From Cryptomeria japonica (Eukaryota > Streptophyta > Pinopsida > Cupressales > Cupressaceae): a stretch of DNA of 64,000 bases. Below, one piece after another: positions 45,198 to 54,730 of the stretch. The translations under genes were made by a program, and so were the position numbers. Every line of letters begins with the position of its first letter. Position 1 is the stretch's first letter. The stretch lies in contig NC_081405.1 in the NCBI RefSeq assembly GCF_030272615.1, positions 654,554,920 to 654,618,919 of the forward strand, given 5' to 3'. Below the pieces are notes generated by a model that was not told the origin of the DNA, made no database searches, and worked only from the letters and a program-made list of their open reading frames with translations.

Positions 45198-46620
45198 TGT
45201 ATGTGGGAAAAGCGAGGCGATGAAACTCAAAATGTGAAAAATGATGTTCGAAGGGCTTGTCCACACACACCCACAGGACTTCTTGGTGCAATTTATGGAG
45301 TCATGAGGAATGACTCAACTTCCCAAGGTAGGTTCCATGGTTCTCTATCTCACAAGGTGCCTCAAGCCAATGCCTTTGCTCTCAGATCACTAAGCAAAGT
45401 GACTTAGGGATGACGATTGCAAGAACGAGGGATGCTTTAGATTGGTTTTAACATGAATGCATCCTATTTATGCATGATTCTACAAATGAGCTAAACTAGA
45501 TTATAAGATGACAAGGTTAGTAGCAATACTATCCTAACATGATATACTAATTATATGATTTAAGCTAATGATAATAGAAATGCTCTAAAATGCTTATTAG
45601 ATTAATTCCTATTACAGAGAGAGGCTAGATGTATTGATAAAATTGAGCATAAATGAGATACTAAAAGCTTGGATCCTTGAAATGGAGGAATGAGGGCTCT
45701 ATTTATAGAAGAAACAGGGCAATGGATGGTCTGGATTGAAGGATCTAATCAAGGGTCAAGATTGAAAGTTATCAATCCATGTTTACAATTTCCACCAATG
45801 AAATGGTGACAATTGTCAACATAAGACTGTTTGAGAGGAGATGTAAGAAGCATTAAATGCTTGAGAAGACCTCATGGTTACCTTAGAAGGTAAGGGTTAA
45901 GGTTAGGTTAGGGTTATCCAATGGATAAAGCTTTTACCCAAGGGGTAAACTCTTGTGCAAAGGTTAAAGGGATAACCATGGTCAAAGCAATGAATGTTTG
46001 ATGAGACCCCTGGGTTAGAAGAGGGTTAAGTTAGGCAAAAAGTCTCTAACCATGCTACAAGGGTGAGTTAACCATTAATGGTTTGGAAGACTTTGGAGAC
46101 AAATTTGTAAGAGTCCTTCCAAATTTGGGGGAACTCAACAAGTTAGCTTTTTGAAGACATAAAGGCTTTATTGCTTTTGGAAGACTTTCCTCTAAATTTG
46201 AGAAGTGACATCCTCAAATTTAGGGAAAGTGGATGATTGAAGGGTTTAGGCTAATTGATTAGGATTAGATGGGTTCTAGAATAATTTAGAAGGGGGGTTT
46301 AGGAGGCAAGTGGGAGATGTAAAAAAATGCAAGTGGAGGGATTTTTAAATAAATTTAGATTTATTTAAATGCAAATGAAATTTTAATTAAATGTAGATTT
46401 AATTAAAATGGGAAATGGGTTAAATTGATATTTTTAATTAAATGTGAATTTAATTAAAATGGCTAGAGGGGGGGTATTTAATTAAATGTGAATTTGATTA
46501 AATGGCTTAGATAGAAGAAGGGTATATTAATTAAATCTTAATTTAATTAATTGGAAGAATTAAGAATAATTAAATGAATAAAATTCACTTAATTCATTGT
46601 GCAACTTTTAGATGTCTACA
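45198..46620 (-). repeat. 5' LTR of the Tat element
   Basis: 1,423 bp, TGTATGTGGG...GATGTCTACA on the plus strand. The minus-strand TATAAATAGA box (45699-45708) matches that of the other LTR. Followed by the right ATAAT duplication (46621-46625). Confidence 0.95.
45699..45708 (-). promoter_or_regulatory. TATA box of the Tat 5' LTR
   Basis: TATAAATAGA on the minus strand, same position in both LTRs, followed by G/C-rich GCCC sequence. A good core promoter candidate for the element's transcript. Confidence 0.65.
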
Positions 46621-46625
46621 ATAAT

Positions 46626-48548
46626 ATATTGAGTTATTTATATAATTGTGGATTTTTTCTTTCAACCAATGTATGATTTTTTTTATGTAGATATAAATAG
46701 ATTAGTAATTTTTTAAATTTTATGAAAGAATGTTTTGAACTAAACAATTTTTATATAAGTATGCGAGTCACTTCTAGATTGTAACATCAACATCATTAAA
46801 ATAAGAATTATATTATATGATATTGTTGATCAAACTTTCTAAATATAAATGCACAAATAAATTATTAATAAAAATAATTTTCAATTATAATTTTTAAATG
46901 GAACTTTAGGGGAAAGGGATGAATAGTCACGCAAGCTAACTTTGTCAACATGTAGCTATTACATGGAATATTGTAAGACCTCCATTTTATTGTAAATGTA
47001 AAATGGGAACTTATCTATCTACAACAAAGGTTTGGAGGTGTGACTCACCATGAAACTCATCAAAATAGCGCATCTAACATGAATTGTCCTAAAAATGACT
47101 TTTAAATGTTCATTCAAAACTTAATGTAAAAATCCCTAGTAGTTGAATAAAACAATATCATTCATTATTACTACAATATCATATTTCTATGTAAAATATA
47201 ACCTATATCCGACTTAAATGGACCAAATATTTATTAGAAACCATAAATCTTTGTTATCTCTAATTTTTATATCCAACACAAATGGACCAACAGTTAAGCA
47301 CTTAAAACTTTTGACAATAGTTCACATTTTATGGAATAATACAAGGTAATTATTGTGGTCACCTTTAATATTTGTGATAGGACAAATTTTTAATGTGAAA
47401 TATTCCAATCCATATGCATTGCTGCCCCAATAGTCAAGTACACATAGGAATAATATTTTTTCACCATGACAACAATGATTGTTTAAATGACCACCTTATT
47501 TTACAAATCACACACTTATAGTGGATAGCTATGATATTTTATTTGAAAAAAAATAATTTTTTATTTCAATTGTTAATGAATGTATTTGTGCTTTTTCATA
47601 TAACATTTATAGGTTCTCATGTGTTCAAGTATGGGTCCGTTTTGACCAACATTTGGTTACTTTTGTATTTACATGTGCATTATTTATTGACAATAGACAA
47701 TATAAATATATGACAAGATTGGCTATTATAAGCACAAATGAATGTACAACAATTGAACCTTATACTATTACTTGCGCCTCTCCCATAAAACATTTTAAAA
47801 AAACTTGAAATAAAAAATAAAAAAACACAAATAATATTGTTGGGATGGATGCTTTAGTAAATGTTCTATAAAATTTATAATAGACTCTTGATTAAAATGG
47901 CTCTAGGTGCTGCTAAACATTTAAAGCAACATTTCTAAACACTCTAGGCCCCCAAACTTGCACATAGCAGATGTCACTTCTATAATTGCACTTAGCTGCT
48001 GTCATTTGTATATCTAGTCATTTAATTAGAAATTTGAATATTTAGAATTTCGCCAGCAAGTTTACTAAACGTCTATCTGGCGGGAAAATTATTAGAAGCG
48101 TAACCCCTCAAATATGAGATCGATTCTTAACCGTGTTTCTCGACATTTTTAGGAGCCTGATTTTAGGTTAAATCGAGTTTATACCTGTTTTGCGAATAAT
48201 AAACATATATTACTGCTTTTCTCTCTCATCAATAAATGCATTACCAGTGGCAGAGAACGAAATCAATTTGCTATCTAAAAATACACAACCTTCTACCTTG
48301 GGCCAAGTCACTCTGAAACAACGTAGTCATTTGATCAGATGATTGAGATAACAAAATTCCGTCCAAGTAGTTCGATGCCGGATCAGATTTTTCAGGTCGA
48401 CGAACATGAGACGTTTGTGTGTGTTCTTTCAGTTAGAACACTCAGAGTTCAGACAAGTTTGCCAAATCTGATAACAACTTTCCTTAAAATTTGCTGCTTA
48501 ATTGCACTGCCATATAAGGCAATTTCTTCAAAGATGAAGTCCACATGC
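46626..48548. other. Spacer upstream of GLOX, nothing recognised until the promoter
   Basis: AT-rich intergenic DNA. No transposon end, domain or RNA gene was seen. From about 47900 the base composition becomes less AT-rich toward the GLOX gene and may contain its upstream regulatory region. Confidence 0.55.
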
Positions 48549-48549
48549 C

Positions 48550-48558
48550 TTTATAAAG
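48550..48558 (+). promoter_or_regulatory. Candidate TATA box of GLOX
   Basis: TTTATAAAG, about 175 bases before the GLOX ATG. That would leave a 5' untranslated region of roughly 140 bases. Another weaker ATATAAGG lies near 48511. Confidence 0.45.
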
Positions 48559-48732
48559 GCAACATTCTTTGAGAAAAGCAAATATATTTCTCTCCAGCAA
48601 AATTTCTTTTAATTTCTCTGTAGTTGCTAGTCGTTGTTTCACATTATCTTTCACATTATCGTTGTTATAGGAATTACAGCCCAAGATTTCTGAAAGCAGT
48701 ATACGAGATTTGATCTCCAATCTTTTACCACA

Positions 48733-50382
48733 ATGAAGGGCCAACTGGTATCAAGCAAGGTCCTGATACAAGTCATGATGCTGCTATGTTCTGTAACTAG
48801 TTGTTTGAGAGTCGAAGCAGAAAATGCCCAGAAGGGGAGATGGGAGCTTCTTCTGGAGAATGCCGGAGTGTGTGCAATGCATATGGCGCTCACACAAGCC
48901 AACAAAGTGCTCATATTCGACCAGACCCTGGCCGGTCCGTCAAAGATAAGGAGAACTGACCCGCCCTGTAATAATAACCGAAGCAAATCGGCAAAAGAAG
49001 ACTGCTGGGCGCACTCAGTGGAATACGACATTGCCACCAACAAGGTCAGGCCTCTGCATTTAGTTACCGACACCTGGTGCTCATCGGGCTCGTTTGTCAG
49101 TAATGGCACGCTTGTCCAGACAGGCGGGTGGAACACTGGCAACCAGATCACCCGCTACTTCACACCATGCTCCAACATGTCCTGCGACTGGATCGAATCC
49201 CGGACCCGGCTGTCCTCTCCACGTTGGTATGCTTCCGATCAGATTCTCCCGGACAACCGGGTCATCGTCGTGGGTGGCCGCAGATCAACCAGTTATGAAT
49301 TTGTGCCTAAGCGTCGACCCGAGGAGGGAGTCTTCCAGCTCCCGTTTCTGGTCCAGACAACCGATGCCAAGGAGAACAATTTGTATCCCTTTCTCCATCT
49401 CTCATCTGACGGTAATCTCTTTATCTTTGCCAACAGGGATTCCATTCTCCTCGACTACACCCACAACCGGGTGGTCAGAACATTTCCCAGAATGCCAGGC
49501 GGTGGGGCACGGAACTACCCGTCCTCCGCTTCGTCGGTCATGCTCCCGCTTGACTACTCTGATAAATTTCAGCGCGTGGAAGTCATGATCTGCGGAGGTG
49601 CTGCAGAAGGAGCCTACGAAATGGCTCACCAGGACCAAACTTTTTTGCTAGCGTTGAACAGCTGTGGGAGAATGGAGATCACGTCACAGAACCCGTTCTG
49701 GCGAATGGAGGAGATGCCCGGGCCAAGGATAATGGGCGACATGATCATCCTTCCGAACGGGGAGATTCTGATAATAAACGGTGCCCAAAACGGGACTGCC
49801 GGGTTCGAACACGCTCGAGGACCGGTCACCAACGGTTGGCTCTACCGACCGGAGGCACCCGAGGGAAAAAGATTCACGGTCCTTGCTGCTTCAACAATTC
49901 CTCGAATGTATCATTCTACTGCGATTGTTCTTCCCGATGGTCGGATCCTGGTCGCCGGTAGCAACTCCAACTACGGCTACCATTTCCATGGTGTACCGTT
50001 CCCCACAGAACTCCGGGTGGAAGCATACATTCCTTATTATCTGCACCCACATTATGATCGGAGAAGGCCCAAGATTACTTTTTTATCAGCCAGAGAGATT
50101 CAGTACGGGGGTAGATTCATTGTCCGTTTTTCTCTTATTCTGAGGCCCAGTCCCAATGTTCTGTTCCATGCCTACGCCCCTCCGTTCACAACACACACAG
50201 TGGCCATGAATCAGAGAATGCTGTCGCTGGCTGCAACGAAAATTGTGAAAGGTGCGAAGGGGTACGTGGTGGGTTTGACGGCGCCGCCAAGCCCAGTGGC
50301 GGCTCCTTCGGGTTATTACTTGCTCACCGTCGTCAATGCAGGCATTCCCAGCGAGGCCGAGTGGATTCGTTTCATTAATTAG
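48733..50382 (+). CDS. Glyoxal/aldehyde oxidase-like protein (GLOX family), secreted copper radical oxidase
   Basis: A 549-residue intact single-exon frame, the usual length for plant GLOX proteins. Residues 1-30 form a signal peptide (hydrophobic VLIQVMMLLCSVTSCL), so the protein should be secreted to the wall or apoplast. A glyoxal oxidase N-terminal propeller domain (PF07250, about 45-290) with further kelch-like blades is followed by a C-terminal DUF1929 domain (PF09118, about 446-548). The copper/radical residues of the galactose oxidase fold are all at the expected motifs: Cys116 (TWCSSGSF), Tyr166 (SPRWYAS), Tyr393-His394 (PRMYHSTAIVLPDG) and His488 (FTTHTVAMNQR). Family members oxidise aldehydes such as glyoxal or methylglyoxal with H2O2 release; some act in pollen/tapetum or in pathogen response. 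Possible N-glycosylation at Asn82, Asn124, Asn148 and Asn353. GC content is clearly higher than in the flanks. No neighbouring gene helps define its pathway. Confidence 0.96.
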   Translation: MKGQLVSSKVLIQVMMLLCSVTSCLRVEAENAQKGRWELLLENAGVCAMHMALTQANKVLIFDQTLAGPSKIRRTDPPCNNNRSKSAKEDCWAHSVEYDIATNKVRPLHLVTDTWCSSGSFVSNGTLVQTGGWNTGNQITRYFTPCSNMSCDWIESRTRLSSPRWYASDQILPDNRVIVVGGRRSTSYEFVPKRRPEEGVFQLPFLVQTTDAKENNLYPFLHLSSDGNLFIFANRDSILLDYTHNRVVRTFPRMPGGGARNYPSSASSVMLPLDYSDKFQRVEVMICGGAAEGAYEMAHQDQTFLLALNSCGRMEITSQNPFWRMEEMPGPRIMGDMIILPNGEILIINGAQNGTAGFEHARGPVTNGWLYRPEAPEGKRFTVLAASTIPRMYHSTAIVLPDGRILVAGSNSNYGYHFHGVPFPTELRVEAYIPYYLHPHYDRRRPKITFLSAREIQYGGRFIVRFSLILRPSPNVLFHAYAPPFTTHTVAMNQRMLSLAATKIVKGAKGYVVGLTAPPSPVAAPSGYYLLTVVNAGIPSEAEWIRFIN

Positions 50383-50414
50383 CAACAAAAGCACTGGAAT
50401 TTTAGTCTCTCTGC

Positions 50415-51095
50415 TGCCACAGGGACTCTAGGAAAAGGAAAAGCAAGTTCCTTCCGCAGGGACTCTAGGAAAAGAATGTTAGTATAGAAAGTGAAATGCA
50501 GATGGAAATTTTTCGGTTACTTTTTTAATCTGATGTTATACTGAATTTCTCTTAAGGCCTATATATGTTAGATCTTCGATTTTCTCAAATTGTGGATTTT
50601 CTCGTCTGATAAATGCAGATGGAAATTTGTGGGTTGCTTTTTTAATCTGATATTATACTGAATTTCTTTTAAGGCCTACATATGTTAGATTTTCGATTTT
50701 CTCAAATTGTGGATTTTCTCATCTGGTAAATGCAGATGGAAATTTGTGGGTTGCTTTTTTAATCTGATGTTATACTGAATTTCTTTGAAGGCCTACATAT
50801 GTTTTATCTTCGGTTTTCTCAAATTATGGATTTTCTCATCCTGTAAGAAGAGCTAATCAACCAGTTAGCCTAGAAATATAGGGAAAGATGAATATGGATT
50901 TTCTCGTCTGGTAAATGCAGATGGAAATTTGTCGGTTGCTTTCCTAATCTGATGTTATACTGAATTTCTTTGAAGGCCTACATATGTTTTATCTTCGTTT
51001 TTCTCAAATTATGGATTTTCTCGTCCTGTAAGAAGAGCTAATCATCCAGTTACCCTAGAAATATAGGGAAAGATGAATATGATCGTCTGAACAAA
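50415..51095 (+). repeat. Tandem repeats in the GLOX 3' region
   Basis: First, a duplicated CAGGGACTCTAGGAAAAG (50415-50475). Then a 117-bp unit marked by ATGCAGATGGAAATTT at 50496, 50613 and 50730, and again at 50915 after a 68-base addition (AAGAAGAGCTAATCAACCAG...GGGAAAGATGAATATGG). That addition is itself repeated near 51028-51080. Each 117-bp unit contains AAGGCCTACATATGTT. The array begins about 110 bases after the stop codon, so it may lie in the 3' untranslated region. Confidence 0.88.
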
Positions 51096-52465
51096 ACAAC
51101 AGGTTTTACTTCTATAACCAAATCAACCAATTCGATCTACATTATCACTGTTAAGGAAATAATTTGAGACCCTATTTGAATTCAATTGGAGATGATAATT
51201 AATTTTCGTATTTACTCCACTTGCAACAGATCTTTAAATAGTTTTTACATAGGATACAATTAGGTAGAGGAAATGAGTTATTAGTGGGAAAAAATTTCAA
51301 TAATTTTGGTAGTATTCGTCGATTTTAATGTATAATATTTTAAATAATATAATATTAATAGTTGATTTAAGATTATTAGAGTTGATCATGAGTATTATAA
51401 TAGAGTGAAATGTACTTTTAGATCTAAAAAGTAACAAATCATGTGATGCCATGTCATATGATTTAGTGTACAACTACTAGTCTTAAATTTTTGGGATCTT
51501 TGTAAACACATCAACAAAAAGCATATTGACATAGCATCAAAATTAATGATTTGTCCTCAAAACTTTAGTTTTAAGTAAAGGACTTGCGAAATAAGATACT
51601 ATCAAAAATTTGGGAGTACTTTGATGTTGCCATGTCTAAAAATAGAATAGTCAACTATGATCTCTCTCCCCTCCTACATTTCTAAAATTGTTTCTTAAGA
51701 AAATATTAGTTTTACATCTACAAAATCTTTATTCATCCATTTTCTATGATAATGTGATGAATAAATAAATTTTAATATAAATAAAAAGTTTTTGTAATGA
51801 ATATTTGAAAATATTATTATTATGTGGAGAGGCATGTAATGTCCATTAAAAACTAATTATGATTACAACATAAATTTTAATTAAATCAAATATTTTTTCT
51901 TAAATAAACATAATAATAGTGTATCTATCTTTGTAAAAGATGTGACATTATTCCACTTAAATCACCAACTCAATTAAAAATAGATTTTTTTAAAGATAGG
52001 TGCTAATATAGATATATTAAATACATCTCTATATAAATAATTGAAAGATATTGAGATTATTTTATATTAAAAAAAACAAAACTTACTATTCAAAGAATTG
52101 CTCCAAAAGTTGCGTAGGGGTCGTACTTCATAAAAAAATTATGTCACATGGGCTTCATTATTCACATTAAAAAGTCTACCCTATACTCTATAAATTCTAC
52201 AATTATGATGATCTTTTAGAATTTTGAACGTATAGTGACATATCAAACTATAGACTACTCCAATTACTTAGGAACAATTTCATGAATTTTGTTGCATCAT
52301 GACAACGATTTAAAAATTATATTATTTTACCTTAAAATTATTCTATTTTATTTTAATTAATGTAAAAAATATTTGGAAGACAATATTTTCAAGCACAAAA
52401 GTTAGTTTATTAGATATTAAAATAATTGTTGAAATTCCATAACAATTTTAACAATTTCATTATTT
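51096..52465. other. AT-rich spacer, nothing recognised
   Basis: 1.4 kb of AT-rich DNA without coding motifs or recognisable repeat ends. Confidence 0.6.
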
Positions 52466-53250
52466 ATGGCGAGCAAAAGCAAGAGTGAGAGGTCAGTGGC
52501 TAGGGTTTCAAGGGGTGAGGGTGATGCAAGGCAGGAGGAGTTAGGGGATCTAGATGAGGATGATGTGGTTTTGGGGGGTCTTACAAGGAATTTTCTACTG
52601 CCCTTTTGTTTTGTCAATATGTTGCTCCATGCCCCTTTCCTGTTTCCCTTGGCCTTTCTCTATTATTCCTACTTTTGTGTTGGTTGTGTGCAAGATTGTC
52701 GATCCCCTTCTTGTTTGTGGGCTTTCAGTTGGGTTCGTTGGGGTTTGGTGGTTGGAGCTTCTAATTTTTTGGGGAAGTGCCTGCTTCTGTTGGGACCTAC
52801 ATTGGTGTTCCAACTATTATTGTTGCTTGGAGAGTTGCCTTTCTCAAGATAGTGGCTTCTTTTTACTTTGTATGGGGTCCTTTTGTTTTGGTTATGTTAG
52901 TCGATATAGTATCCTCTATGGAGGTTGTCAAGATGGTTCATTTCCAATGCCTATTCTATGGTTTTTTTTGGTGGGTATGACCCTCATCTTCCTATGTTTT
53001 GGGTTACCCTCTTTGTGTTTTCAGTTTCTCTACAATTTTTGGGTGGATTTCACCTTGATGGAGGATGCTTTATATGTTTTGTTGCTTGGTTGCTACAATG
53101 TATTTTGGCTTGCCTAATTATGATTTTCCTTGGATGTGGGTGAGTTCTCTTTCTATTCAATGCTCTATTTTTTTATTTTTATTTTGGTGGAAGATGATTC
53201 TGAGGAGTGTTTATAGGTTTCTCCTCCAATTTCTTCTCTTTTCCCTTAAG
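52466..53250 (+). other. Unidentified G/T-rich segment with an ATG-initiated acidic frame, possibly LINE-derived
   Basis: The ATG at 52466 opens a short charged stretch (MASKSKSERSVARVSRGEGD...DLDEDDV), followed by a long T/G-rich stretch translated as hydrophobic peptide in all three frames. The same layout (short charged start, then G/T-rich sequence) occurs on the minus strand of the LINE-like insertion at 27576-29696, though I cannot show direct homology by eye. It ends abruptly where the Sirevirus-like LTR begins. The hydrophobic frames (52466-52852, 52554-53117) are more likely compositional than genuine membrane proteins. Confidence 0.35.
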
Positions 53251-54376
53251 ACTAAGAGGGGGGGTGGGGGGGTGAATTAGTATGCCAAAAATTACTGCAC
53301 TTAAACACTTACATAGTCTAAAGAAAAACCGGTAAAGCAGTCTGACAGTCAAACCGGTTACCACACATGCAAACCAAAATGCAAATAAAGCATTCACCCA
53401 CAAAAGCAATACAACCATACCACAAGATATTTGATGTGGAAACCCAACTGGGAAAAACCACGGTGAGATGGAACTCACAAGTCACTATCTACAAAATAGA
53501 AACCAGATCGGTTAAGGTCTTACAATGTTCTTCACCAGAACAGATCCTGTTAGGAATCTCAATCTCTGTTAAGAGATAAGTCTGATTAAATACTACCTTG
53601 TTAGAGGATTTTTGATTCACATGTGTGAACCACCTTGTTAGAGGATTTTACAAAGGCTTTGAGGCCTACCCGGTTAAGGGCTACAAACTTGTCAAAGATG
53701 TGAGTAATCAACAAGTGTTTGATCTATCTAATAGCACAAACTACTTGGTTAGATCTAGTATTGCTCATAGCTAATGCATTCCAGCATTACTTCAGTCTTC
53801 TTTCTCTCTCTCACAGTTACAACTTGATCTTTTTAGATAAGATCGTTCTTCATTTCCACCTTAAACCCTAGCTCAACATTAACCCTTTTTGCAATAGCTT
53901 AAAACCCTAGACATGATGTCCTTTTTAAAGGAATCTGATTTCATGTCGGTCCAATAGGATTACATTACAATTTCCTAGGTTCAATGAATCTAGACATACT
54001 CAGTAACATGACACAAGAATAACTGTCAATGTGTTGGCACCGTCAAATAATCGGTGGATTGGTAACTCATCACAAAATGTTACTGGTTCCTACAAAATAC
54101 CGGTTTCCAGTTTGTCAAAAATGAAGACTGGTAAGAATATGTTGTGCCGCTTTGCTCCCTTGTACCACTTGGGATCTACAAACTGCTTGGGGTCGACATG
54201 CCGCTTCAGACCGAGAAACACATTCTGCAAAATCACTAGTCTAGAGACTAGTATACAACATACCGGTTGGAACAAATACCGGTTGAGCATGAGCTCATAC
54301 ATATAAAGGGGATCTCAATACAAGTGTGTGTCCATCAATGACAATCACAACATAAACATAATTTAAAATGCCAACA
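53251..54376 (-). repeat. 3' LTR of the Sirevirus-like element, outer terminus missing
   Basis: It pairs with 59889-61028 from ACTAAGAGGGGGG to AATGCCAACA. The first ~9 bases (TGATGAATA in the partner) are replaced by unrelated sequence ending CCCTTAAG. It contains repeated ACCGGTT and related motifs. Confidence 0.9.
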
Positions 54377-54390
54377 ATCTCCCCCTTTGG
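54377..54390 (-). other. Polypurine tract
   Basis: CCAAAGGGGGAGAT on the minus strand directly before TGTTGGCATT, the LTR start; the form usual for Sireviruses. Confidence 0.9.
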
Positions 54391-54464
54391 CATTGATGGC
54401 AACACTTAGGAAAATAAAATTTTGACATCTAAGTGTTTTACAACAAAAACTTGCCATTAACAAA

Positions 54465-54700
54465 ATTGCTCCCCCTAAGCATATACACTATCCCTTAATC
54501 AACACAGTGTATAGCAATTTTGCATACAAAGCATAATCATTAGAGCATCTAACATATATCACAGCATATATCAAAATTTCAAAACAAGTACATCTCCCCC
54601 TGATATACTTCTCCCCCATATGGCAGAAGATCAAAATTTTAAAGCCAAAAAAAATATACTTCTCCCCCTTTGCCAACAATGACAAAGTACCACTGAAAAA
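54465..54700 (-). repeat. Repeated polypurine-tract-like motifs (GGGGGAG)
   Basis: At least four additional minus-strand GGGGGAG tracts (plus-strand CTCCCCC near 54468, 54593, 54611 and 54662) lie between ORF2 and the true tract. Multiple such tracts upstream of the 3' LTR are a known Sirevirus hallmark. Confidence 0.75.
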
Positions 54701-54730
54701 TATTGTTTCCATATATATATATAAAAGAGT

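Larger units (their letters stand above)
31302..46620 (-). mobile_element. Nearly complete Tat-lineage Ty3/gypsy retrotransposon, 15.3 kb
   Basis: Read right to left: 5' LTR (45198-46620), primer-binding site, long leader, gag, protease, spacer with a G-patch-like motif, reverse transcriptase, RNase H, a second RNase H, integrase, long 3' non-coding region with tandem repeats, polypurine tract, 3' LTR (31302-32701). A perfect 5-bp target duplication shows that no gross rearrangement followed insertion. The dual RNase H, DGGA-type protease and FHDMM...EYVDDLLAKS reverse transcriptase signature mark the Tat lineage. Scattered stops and frame changes make it inactive, but it is much younger than the chromovirus. 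Confidence 0.96.

Noticed and set aside
49094-50394. Additional frames overlapping GLOX on both strands
   Set aside because: Shadows of the GC-rich GLOX coding sequence.
52554-53117. Possible 187-residue multi-pass membrane protein
   Set aside because: Hydrophobicity comes from T/G-rich DNA and is similar in all three frames; no start context or homologue that I recognise.
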